From Zoroaster sp. YZ-2022 (lineage: Eukaryota; Echinodermata; Asteroidea; Forcipulatida; Zoroasteridae): a DNA stretch of 64,000 nucleotides. The position numbers and the translations under genes are program-made. The number at the start of each line of letters is the position of its first letter. Within the stretch, counting starts at the first letter, position 1. Below the pieces are notes generated by a model, which ran no database searches, was not told the origin of the DNA, and worked only from the letters and a program-made list of their open reading frames with translations. The stretch covers positions 32,213,052-32,277,051 of the forward strand of contig CM055816.1 in the NCBI GenBank assembly GCA_029582265.1. The letters are read 5' to 3'. This document shows, piece by piece, positions 1 to 10,300 of this stretch.

Positions 1-130
1 CACGCAGATCTTGATGACTTGAAGTACATTTCAAAGCCTTGAACACACATCTTCTACAGCATGTACATGTACATGTCCCTAGCATTCATTCATTTCATTT
101 TTTCCCCAACACACAATAAAAGATGATATA

Positions 131-215
131 TAAGCTTGGGCGATATTGATTTTTTTCATCCACAATATATCGGCAAACATACGTATATTGCGATTTTCGA
201 TAGTACTACGATTAG
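131..215 (-). repeat. Left part of a split AT-rich 'CGATAT' TIR element
   Basis: This stretch begins TAAGCTTGGGCGATAT and matches the reverse complement of the right end of the uninterrupted copy at 40163-40572. The rest of the same element resumes at about 2108-2428, so the copy was split by a later insertion. The ends carry CGATAT-type inverted repeats and no coding capacity is seen. It is a non-autonomous DNA transposon of unknown superfamily. Confidence 0.6.
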
Positions 216-216
216 G

Positions 217-277
217 TAAAACTTGTAGCTTTGCATGGTGAGGAGGACAAGTAAGACTAATTGCGTTGACACCATGT
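217..277 (+). repeat. Penelope-flank-like repeat, left half
   Basis: The sequence from TAAAACTTGTAGCTTTGC through ACACCATGT closely matches 32029-32088, the 5' end of the Penelope-like insertion. Its continuation (ACACCATGT, then CTCAATTGAGTAGTAATTAG) is found at 2071-2107. The two halves are separated by the element at 278-2070. Confidence 0.55.
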
Positions 278-2070
278 AGGTATGTGAATATGCATCGCGA
301 ATCAAGTTCACGTTTCGGCCTTTGTGCACGGCCTTTTAATCAGTCGGGCTGCGATGTGTTCTGACGATCGCGCATAGCTTGTATGCACTAGGGCTGTTGG
401 GAACAAGACCTACCTGATGACGTAGTACACAAGTTCCCCTTCATCCCGGATCTTGAAATTTTGGTGTGCAATACTCAGAAGGTGCGAAAGTTATCATCCA
501 AACTTTTAGCTCGATTTTTCATTGATTTTTTTCTTGAATGTGAGTATAGATCTGTTTTTAAAGGTTATGCACCTTGTAGCGCACACATTACTCTACATTT
601 GTGCCCAATCTTAGCCAAATCTATCGTTCTGCAGGGGTATTTACTGGCTCCGCCAAAGTACTTACTGGCCCCGCCAAAGTACTTACTGGCCCTGCCAAAG
701 TCGGTAGACGCGATTGAAAATTTCAGTGCAATATCGTCGTACAATTTTCCTTCAAAATATACGTTAATGATTTATTATTTATCGCCAAAAATGCATTCAA
801 AGTAAAAATCATGAAATTATATATAATTTGTGGTGTTTTATCAAAATGATGCATTTATGAAGTGGATGATGATGGATTTTAATTAATGGCTTGTTTTGGG
901 AGCTTTTCGGAGGCTGGTTTGGTCACATATTTCTCGCAATGTGATTGGCTAATGCCGATACGTGATGTTTACAATGACAATTTTGTTTTCCTTTTCCTTG
1001 TTTTTCTCTTTTTTTTTTTTTTTTTCCTATGCTTAGGCCTAAAAAAAATGTTTCCGGAAACACAGCATTTTTATTTTTTTACGCTTTAATGTTTTTTCTA
1101 ATGTTTCTTTGTTCTTTTGTCTTGTTTTTTAATTTCCCCTTTTATTATTTTTTTATCCCCCTCCCCTCTCTCTCCAGTGAAAATGGGAATTAAATTAATG
1201 TTAAAAATACAATTGTTTCCATTCACTCCAATTTATAGCCCATTTTCTTTATTAATTTTTAACCATAGAAAAGGTCTGTTTGTTCATCGCTGTTGCAATG
1301 GCAAGTTTAGGTTAATTTTACTGACACTTTTGGAATCGGCTGCTCTCATTTTTATATTTTGATTTTTGAAATCACAGCTGCTCAAATACTAAGAATATAA
1401 TAAAAGATTATACAATAAGATTAGGCCCTACAAATAAACACTTGTCAACACTCTCGTCTTTCACAAAAAATCAAAACATTTAATATTAAAGAAAACCTTT
1501 ATTACCACACTTTTTCTTCTAAGTATCCAAATGTGAAAAATATACATTTTTTAAATCAACTGATTGTGTGACTTAAATTATCATACTGATTTGATAGCAT
1601 TTCCTATTCTCCATTATCTCTTTGAACATTAGCGAAAGACAATGCCACCAAAAAAGAAAAGGGGTCCAGCTTTGTATTGAAGGATCGCTACACTGTATAT
1701 GTCTGCTCAACAGTAATTAATTAATTAATTAATTAATTAATTAATTAATTTCTTAAGTGTTTTCAATGGTCTTTCTTCACTGATGAAATCATTTCAATAT
1801 GTTGAGCATTAAGAGAGTTACGAAATATTGATTCACAAAAAGCCTCAGTTTGGGTCACAATCTTTCTTATGTTTTCTTATAAATGGTGAGGGCAATTAAT
1901 GGGTAATTATTTAACTTCAAAAAATTTGTTAACTTCGTTAATATTCACTCCACAGAGAAGAGTTTTACACCATTTTAAAGTATTTTTAAAGCTCTTTTCA
2001 ATGGATTTTGTTTCATTTTGTTGGATTTTGTTTCACATTGCTCAAACTTGAAATTTGTTGTCACATACCT
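278..2070. mobile_element. 1.8-kb element with short TIRs and 9-bp target duplication
   Basis: The ends are AGGTATGTGA and its reverse complement. They are flanked on both sides by ACACCATGT (269-277 and 2071-2079), a 9-bp target duplication inside the Penelope-flank repeat. A 9-bp duplication is usual for Mutator-like elements, but the TIR is only about 10 bp and no transposase is visible, so the superfamily is open. Inside are three copies of a 21-bp unit containing TACTTACTGG (about 640-702), a T-rich tract near 1010, and (TTAA)n at 1714-1750. The open frames at 461-805, 886-1089 and 1117-1362 are short and compositionally biased and are not called as genes. Confidence 0.6.
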
Positions 2071-2107
2071 ACACCATGTGAAATTCTCAATTGAGTAGTA
2101 ATTAGTT

Positions 2108-2428
2108 TTTTTTTCATTCACGCATGATTGCTTTAGAGCTAATTACGTACCCTTCTACAAGTGTCACAATAAATCGCAAATTTGTTTATATAGCATGTAC
2201 ATGTATGTACTTCTAAAGTAGTTCGCTTTTGTTTCTCACTTCTAAAAGCTGAAATGATTGTCCCAATTTTTGTTCCCATGGAATTTCTGACTTGACTCAC
2301 AATGGCAATTTTTTTTAAATCACGATTTGCCAATATCTCGATAACTTGAATAGGTTCTTGATATCGTAATTGAAAAAAAAAAAAAAGTATCGTGATATTT
2401 GATATTATCATGGTATATTGCCCAAGCA
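2108..2428 (-). repeat. Right part of the split 'CGATAT' TIR element
   Basis: TTCATTCACGCATGATTGC and the following sequence are the reverse complement of 40163-40485 in the intact copy. The element ends with TATTGCCCAAGC, matching the inverted end seen at 131. It is the second half of one older element. Confidence 0.6.
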
Positions 2429-2458
2429 ATAACACGATATACAGTACATTATTATATA

Positions 2459-2672
2459 TACTGAACAAAATTATAAACGCCCCACGTGGCACTTTGAAAC
2501 TTTTATTAGCCTTAGAGGTTGCAAAATCATACACAATTCATTTTGTTGTTCAATATGCTACAGATTACTGTCCGTTAGAACACGATAGTGGCGTCTGGCA
2601 ATCATGGACATGCATGTGGACACGGTGGGGGTCAGGTTGAAACATGGGGCGTTTATATTTTTGCTCAGTGTA
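2459..2672. mobile_element. Tc1/mariner-type MITE
   Basis: The termini are CTGAACAAAATTATAAACGC and the inverted GCGTTTATATTTTTGCTCAG, both next to TA, as expected for Tc1/mariner target sites. The element is about 214 bp and non-coding. The short frames that cross it on either strand are not genes. Confidence 0.65.
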
Positions 2673-2811
2673 CATTATAGAATAATAACATAGATGAAGA
2701 GCATTAAAGAATGTGTGTGGATGTAGGTCTCCAAAAAGCATCACCTTGTTGAATGGAGAACCCACAAGATACATCAAACAAAACAAAGAACAATAATTAT
2801 GAAGACAACAA

Positions 2812-2888
2812 TAATAATAATAATAATGTGTGGACTTATATAGCGCACGTATCCACCAACTGAGTGGTGCTCAAGGCGCAAATTCAAT
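2812..2888 (-). repeat. SINE/LINE 3'-tail fragment with (ATT)n
   Basis: Read on the minus strand, GCGCCTTGAGCACCACTCAG leads into a TATATAAGTCC stretch and an (ATT)n tail. This is the same tail as the SINE at 21.2 kb and is close to the LINE tail at 36.1 kb. Only the 3' end is present, as expected for a truncated target-primed insertion. Confidence 0.6.
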
Positions 2889-2987
2889 TACAGCTTAGAG
2901 ATTGGTATACAGCTAGTATATGAAGTAAACCTACATGTATGACAATTGAAAAATGAAAATGAATCTGCTTGTAAATATTTGCCAATT

Positions 2988-3295
2988 CCCTCCTACTACT
3001 TCAAGGGTCAAAATCAGTCAAAATGTTGAAATACTTGCCAAGGTCTATTTAGTGCACTTGAAAGTCAAACACTGTCAAACCTTACGTGTATTAGGTACAT
3101 TTACAGGTCAAAATGAGCCGACTGTTTTTGACTGGAAAAAGCATTGTCTGGTATTGTTCAGGGTGGTCAAAATGACAGTCAAAACCAGTCAAAAATGCCC
3201 CCGTGTGCACATTTGGGTCAGCAGTCAAAACAGGCAGTTGACTGGTTTTGACCTCTACAGCAACTTTCCACTAAAGTGCATCAATAGTAGGAGGG
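2988..3295. mobile_element. piggyBac-like MITE, family CCCTCCTACT (copy 1)
   Basis: The ends are CCCTCCTACTA and its inverse TAGTAGGAGGG. The interior carries many TCAAAA/GTCAAA motifs. Its left 100 bp reappears inverted at the right end of the element at 17585-17944. The flanks are not a clean TTAA here (AATT and TTCT), so assignment rests on the copy at 37578. The 128-aa open frame across it is not a gene. Confidence 0.55.
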
Positions 3296-3542
3296 TTCTA
3301 ATGTGTTTTAAATTTAAATTAGAACAAGGAAACATTTGATATATAGGTATTTCTAAAAGAGATATTCAAATAATTCCACAGCTTGGGGCGTTAATTTTTT
3401 ACACCTTTTTGGGCTAGTGTGGTACGACCATACCTGCCAGTCTCCTTTATCATAAATAAATACGTATATGTGAATGTTTTGCATTATTTCTTTCACACAC
3501 AAATCTTATAAGCTAAATACACCAAAACCATCTCAAACTTAC

Positions 3543-3815
3543 TCTTTTTGGCAACTGATGGATCACTGCACAAGTCGCCATAACAAATCCTAGAGCGTAC
3601 ATCTTCTACATCCCTAGCTGCTCGTCTTCTCCGTGTCTGACTTGCTGGACACTGCACAGATAATGTCACTGTCGTATCAGCTGTGATACATTCTCCACAC
3701 TCCTGCCAATCACTGATGCCTTCATACTTGACCTCCAGCTGAATACAACCATCCTTGCCCGTCACTCCAATCACAGTCACTGTGCCTTTATCTGTGTTAA
3801 ACTGTATGGTGATAT
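3543..3815 (-). CDS. Exon: divergent membrane-proximal FN3-like domain of the IgSF receptor gene
   Basis: This 273-bp exon has both boundaries in phase 1. The acceptor is ...TATTTGCAG and the donor is AGA|GTAAGT. It encodes 91 residues with a beta-rich part (VTVIGVTGKDGC, LEVKYEGISDWQECGEC, TVTLSVQC) ending VRSRICYGDLCSDPS, which resembles the last strands of a fibronectin III domain (VRARNxxGxxSxPS). Between them is a basic stretch QTRRRRAARDVEDV that fits a furin-type consensus. Six cysteines suggest disulphides not usual in FN3. It shares strand and phase with the Ig/FN3 exons to its right, so it is inferred to be the next, membrane-proximal, exon. The 18-kb intron means the link is not proven. 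No transmembrane exon was found between it and the left edge. Confidence 0.6.
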
Positions 3816-4627
3816 CTGCAAATAGCGTAAAATAGAGGTCCAAAAATATGTACAAGAAACAAACATTTTACCAGCGAAAAAAATTACTTTCAAGACAAAT
3901 AGTGAAGGGGGAGGTTTAATAAGTGATACCTGAACTCAAATTATTTTTCAAAAGTGGGAGGGAGGATGATTAGGACCTACATGTACATGTAGCAAAAAAA
4001 ATTACATATTTGATTTGACCTCCAAATTAGGGTTCATTAACTTATGTGGTAGACTGCAAGAATAGAGTGGGTTAAAAGTTGACGTTTGTATCAGTAAAGA
4101 AGACGCAAATTTATACAATTTGTTGCTTTATGGATTCTGGAAGAAATGGGCAATAAATGTTTTTGTTTCCTTGGTTGTCTTGGCAGCCTTTATTCCCGCT
4201 GGCCCCCCATCCTTCCCACCCCATCTGAGCACTTGTCTTTGCACCTTAAAAATCATATAAAAAGTGTCCTCATTTTTATTAAATGTTCAAGAGGATACAA
4301 CATGGTAAATATTGTCAACCCTATTTTAAAAAGTAAGTAATTCTAAGTAGGAATCACCAAAAATAAGACTATTTTTCTTTAACCCTTCAAAAAACCTATG
4401 AAAATGTACTTCCCCGACACTTTCACTGAGCCTATTTTGATGACGTACATTTACGGGAGGGTGAACACCACAACTGTTTACTGCGGTACGTTTTTAATAT
4501 TTTTGGGAATAGCACAGTACACCGTATACTGTAAATAACTAAATACGTACATACTGAACAATTTTGAGTAAAAGAAAATCAAGGTACTTTGTATGGACTT
4601 TAATAATTACATGTATGTACATACATA
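3816..4627. other. Intronic sequence, no feature recognised
   Basis: AT-rich sequence upstream of the preceding exon's acceptor. Small open frames are present (for example 4146-4340), but no domain, RNA gene or terminal repeat is seen. Confidence 0.4.
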
Positions 4628-4969
<342 letters not shown>

Positions 4970-4972
<3 letters not shown>

Positions 4973-5735
4973 TGTTAATGGCACCTTAGGAGACATTTCG
5001 TGGTTAGAGAAGTACATTGGGAGACACTTACATTAAGGAGACAATTTTGTGTCTCCTTAATGTTTTCACCCACCGTAGCTCCGAGTCTAAGTACAGAGGA
5101 ATACATTACGCACTGCTATTGGTTGAGGGGGCCCCGGTAAGGTTGTGGACATTTCCATACGACCGTGGGGGTTTTCATGTCTGAGTAAAGGGAGGGTCGA
5201 TTTTGGGTGGGTATACTACTCGCAGATAGAGAAGTAACTTACGGAGACATTCAGTTTTTGCCCGATTATAAAAACTCTGTATATATATACTTTCATTAGA
5301 TTGTATCATATGTGATAATGAAGTAATTTGGAATCGAATTTCATTAATTTGGAAAAATATACGTGTATTTCTAAATATATACAACAGATTATTAAAAAAG
5401 CACCCCTATTTGTAGGATGCCTTAGATTAAGTCTAGCCCCGACCGCGCGTCTTCACGTTCGTACGTAGCACGACCCGGTACCAGACTACACGCAGCGCTG
5501 CATGCATATGGATATTCTGCTATATGTACGCGTACTAGTACCGCTAGCAGGCACCACCGGACCGTGCGCGGATTGACTGAAAAAAACTTTGACAGTTAAG
5601 GACACTTCAGTATTTTTAATTCGGAAAAAAACTTCTTTCTTTGCTGCTCCAAAATGACACTTACGACCTCTGAAAATCTTTTAATTTTACTATACACGAT
5701 TGTTATTTACAATAAAGAATCAAGCAATATTTTGC
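4970..5735. other. Unassigned sequence with a GGAGAC hairpin
   Basis: At 5033-5062 ATTAAGGAGACA and its inverse TGTCTCCTTAAT form a short hairpin. GGAGAC/GTCTCC with 'ATTGGGAGACA' wording recurs in the tandem array at 14366-14890 and, inverted, near 15295-15540, so this may be a remnant of that family. The remainder (5070-5735) shows no gene. Confidence 0.35.
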
Positions 5736-6264
5736 AGTTATATACGGAGCCCCTAAGGGGACAGGTAACGAACAAATTGGGAAGGTAAAAAAAAAAGGGA
5801 AATGTATTTCGTTCCTTCGAATTAATATTTCGTTCCCTCGAAATAACATTTCGTGGGAATGAAATAAATTATTTCGAGGGAACGAAATAAATTATTTCGT
5901 TCCCTCGAAATATTAATCGAAACAACATTTCGTTCCCTCGAAACAACATTTCGTGGGAATGAAATAAATTATTTCGAGGGAACGAAATAAATTATTTCGT
6001 TCCCTCGAAATATTAATCGAAACAACATTTCGTTCCCTCGAAACAACATTTCGTTCCCTCGAAACAACATTTCGTGGGAATGAAATAAATTATTTCGAGG
6101 GAACGAAATAAATTATTTCGAGGGAATGAAATAATTTATTTCGTTCCCACGAAATGTTATTTCGAGGGAACGAAATGTTATTTCGAGGGAATTAAATACA
6201 TTTCCCATTTTTTTTACCTTCCCGATTTTTTTTACCTGTCCCCTTAGGGGCTCCGTAGTTATAT
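5736..6264. mobile_element. hAT-like MITE with 8-bp target duplication
   Basis: The element proper is 5744-6256 (513 bp). It is flanked by direct AGTTATAT repeats at 5736-5743 and 6257-6264. The first 25 bp, ACGGAGCCCCTAAGGGGACA then GGTAA, are repeated exactly inverted at the other end, and weaker similarity extends the TIR to about 75 bp. An 8-bp duplication is typical of hAT. The interior has no gene. It is a run of short palindromic units built from ATTTCGTTCCCTCGAAAT and AATTATTTCG in alternating orientation. Confidence 0.85.
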
Positions 6265-6482
6265 AATTAAAACAAATCATAAGAATCAAGATCACATTGT
6301 ATACAAAGATTTATGACAGGACGATTACAATTTATAAATTGATAAATCCAGAATTGTGCTAGACACAGAACATCAGTATGATCTCAATTAAGCGATCTCA
6401 ATACACTACTGATTTTGACTTGGTGATATCAAAGGGAATGGGGGGGGGGGGAGGGGGAGAGAAGGAAAGAAACTCATACAAG

Positions 6483-7133
6483 AAACCACATGTAGTGTAC
6501 AAGTCTAATGGCTTTTTGCATGCCTTGCCCACGACATGGAGCACAGTACATGTGGGTACAATAATACTACGTGTGGTGGTTAGCTTCCTATCTTTGTTCA
6601 CTGAGGTGTAAGACCAGTCAGGCAATTAACAATGATGTTTGCACTTCATTAGATCATGGAGGTATAAAATAGATGCAGCAAAAGTAGGGATTAAGAAACT
6701 AAAGTGTCTTATAGTACAATGTAGTTACATTGAACCATGGAGTAATGTACAGCTCCAATTGTAAGTCAGGTGATGTAAATAATAAGACAACTGTGGCATA
6801 AAATTACTAAGATGAAAAATGGAATTTAAACTTTGATACAAAATTTAAAAACTTGGCTGGAACCATGGCATAAGCATTGTTGATGGATTAAATAACAAAC
6901 CACATGTCCTGTACAAGTCTAATGGCTTTTTACATGCCTTGCCCACTACACTAGTACAAAGTACATGTGGGTACAGTGGTTAGCTTCCTATCTTTGTTCA
7001 CTTGAGGTGTCAGACCAGGCAACAATGATGTTTGCACTTCATTAGATATGCAGCAAAAGTAGGGATTAAGAAACTAAAGTGTCTTATAGTACAATGTAGT
7101 TACATTGAACCATGGAGTAATGTTTAGCTCCAA
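6483..7133. repeat. Imperfect direct duplication, two copies
   Basis: Copy 1 (about 6483-6757) and copy 2 (about 6898-7133) share ACAAGTCTAATGGCTTTTT, GGTTAGCTTCCTATCTTTGT and a closing GTTACATTGAACCATGGAGT. Copy 2 lacks about 35 bp. They are separated by about 140 bp of unrelated sequence. No coding potential is apparent. Confidence 0.8.
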
Positions 7134-7389
7134 AGAACTTTGGGAAACTACCAATTCAGAAAAGATTAATTGGTACATGATGTTACATTATGTGCAAGTC
7201 CAAACATTCATCTTAGAAAAAAGATCCCTAGAGAAAAATGGTTATGTGTATTCATTGCAACATTGGGCAGTTTTTCTCTGTAGTTTTGTTCAAACTGACT
7301 ACATACATTTTGTATTTATGTGCTGTTGTGGCAATGTACATGTAGGTGGTTTTGTAAATGTATTGTTGCAAAGTTCCATGTACTTGACG

Positions 7390-10300
7390 TAAGGTGTCAC
7401 GACATCCTCTCCAACCAGATGGGGGAAGAAAATGGACCTTCATGCAAAATTTCTAATTTTATGGACAAAAGTGAGTTTTAGACTTATTTGTCTCATTGCC
7501 AAAACACAAAATCAAATTTTTAGCTTTTTTGGCCTAAAATGAGAACCGACGCATAAAATTGCACGAAACTTGACGTAAGATGTCGCAACAACCTCTCCAA
7601 CCAGATGGGGGAAGAAAATGGACCTTCATGGAAAATTTCAAATTCACAAAATCAAATTTTTTGCTTTTTTGGCCTAAAATGAGAACCGACGCATAAAATT
7701 GCACAAAACTTGACGTAAGATGTCGCGACAACCTCTCCAACCAGATGGGGGAAGAAAATGGCCTTCATGGAAAATTTCAAATTTTATAGACAAAAGTGAG
7801 TTTTTAGACTTACATGATCATCTTATTGCCAAAACACAAAATCAATTTTTTTGCTTTTTTGGCCTAAAATGAGAACCGACGCATAAAATTGCACGAAACT
7901 TGACGTAAGATGTCGCGACAACCTCTCCAACCAGATGGGGGAAGAAAATGGACCTTCATGGAAAATTTCAAATTCACAAAATCAAATTGTTTGCTTTTTT
8001 GGCCTAAAATGAGAACCGACGCATAAAATTGCACAAAACTTGACGTAAGATGTCGCGACAACCTCTCCAACCAGATGGGGGAAGAAAATGGACCTTCATG
8101 GAAAATTTCAAATTTTATAGACAAAAGTGAGTTTTTAGACTTACATGATCATCTTATTGCCAAAACACAAAATCAAATTCTTTGCTTTTTTGGCCTAAAA
8201 TGAGAACTGACGCATAAAATTGCACGAAACTTGACGTAAGATGTCGCGACAACCTCTCCAACCAGATGGGGGAAGAAAATGGACCTTCATGGAAAATTTC
8301 AAATTCACGAAATCAAATTTTTTGCTTTTTTGGCCTAAAATGAGAACCGACGCATAAAATTGCACCAAACTTGACGTAAGATGTCGCGACAACCTCTCCA
8401 ACCAGATGGGGGAAGAAAATGGACCTTCAATGGAAAATTTCAAATTTTATAGACAAAAGTGAATTTCTAGACTTAATCATCTTATTGCCAAAACACAAAA
8501 TCAATTTTTTTGCTTTTTTGGCTTAAAATGAGAACCGACACATAAAATTGCACGAAACTTGACGTAAGATGTCGCGACAACCTCTCCAACCAGATGGGGG
8601 AAGAAAATGGACCTTCATGGAAAATTTCAAATTCACAAAATCAATTTTTTTGCTTTTTTGGCCTAAAATGAGAACCGACGCATAAAATTGCACCAAACTT
8701 GACGTAAGATGTCGCGACAACATCTCCAACCAGATGGAGGGAAGGAAATGGACCTTCAATGGAAAATTTCAAATTTTATAGACAAAAGTGAATTTTTAGA
8801 CATAATCATCTTATTGCCAAAACACAAAATCAATTTTTTTGCTTTTTTTGGCCTAAAATGAGAACCGACGCATAAAATTGCACGAAACTTGACGTAAGAT
8901 GTCGCGACAACCTCTCCAACCAGATGGAGGGAAGAAAATGGACCTTCAATGGAAAATTTCAAATTTTATAGACAAAAGTGAATTTTTAGACTTAATCATC
9001 TTATTGCCAAAACACAAAATCAAATTCTTTGCTTTTTTGGCCTAAAATGAGAACCGACGCATAAAATTGCACGAAACTTGACGTAAGATGTCGCGACAAC
9101 CTCTCCAACCAGATGGGGGAAGAAAATGGACCTTCATGGAAAATTTCAAATTCACAAAATCAAATTGTTTGCTTTTTTGGCCTAAAATGAGAACCGACGC
9201 ATAAAATTGCACAAAACTTGACGTAAGATGTCGCGACAACCTCTCCAACCAGATGGGGGAAGAAAATGGACCTTCATGGAAAATTTCAAATTTTATAGAC
9301 AAAAGTGAGTTTTTAGACTTACATGATCATCTTATTGCCAAAACACAAAATCAAATTCTTTGCTTTTTTGGCCTAAAATGAGAACTGACACATAAAATTG
9401 CACGAAACTTTACGTAAGATGTCGCGACAACCTCTCCAACCAAATGGGGGAAGAAAATGGACCTTCATGGAAAATTTCAAATTCACAAAATCAAATGTTT
9501 TGCTTTTTTCACCTAAAATGAGAACCGACGCATAAAATTGCACGAAACTTGACGTAAGATGTCGCGACAACCTCTCCAACCAGATGGGGGAAGAAAATGG
9601 ACCTTCAATGGAAAATTTCAAATTTTATAGACAAAAGTGAATTTTTAGACTTACATGATCATCTTATTGCCAAAACACAAAATCAAATTCTTTGCTTTTT
9701 TGGCCTAAAATGAGAATCGACGCATAAAATTGCACGAAACTTTACGTAAGATGTCGCGACAACCTCTCCAACCAGATGGGGGAAGAAAATGGACCTTCAT
9801 GGAAAATTTCAAATTCACAAAATCAAATTGTTTGCTTTTTTGGCCTAAAATGAGAACCGACGCATAAAATTGCACCAAACTTGACGTAAGATGTCGCGAC
9901 AACCTCTCCAACCAGATGAGGGAAGAAAATGGACCTTCAATGGAAAATTTCAAATTTTATAGACAAAAGTGAATTTCTAGACTTAATCATCTTATTGCCA
10001 AAACACAAAATCAATTTTTTTGCTTTTTTGGCCTAAAATGAGAACCGACGCATAAAATTGCACGAAACTTGACGTAAGATGTCGCGACAACCTCTCCAAC
10101 CAGATGGGGGAAGAAAATGGACCTTCAATGGAAAATTTCAAATTTTATAGACAAAAGTGAATTTCTAGACTTAATCATCTTATTGCCAAAACACAAAATC
10201 AATTTTTTTGCTTTTTTGGCCTAAAATGAGAACCGACGCATAAAATTGCACGAAACTTGACGTAAGATGTCGCGACAACCTCTCCAACCAGATGGGGGAA

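Noticed and set aside
2953..3339. 128-codon plus-strand frame
   Set aside because: Coincides with the piggyBac-like MITE; repeated TCAAAA motifs explain its composition.
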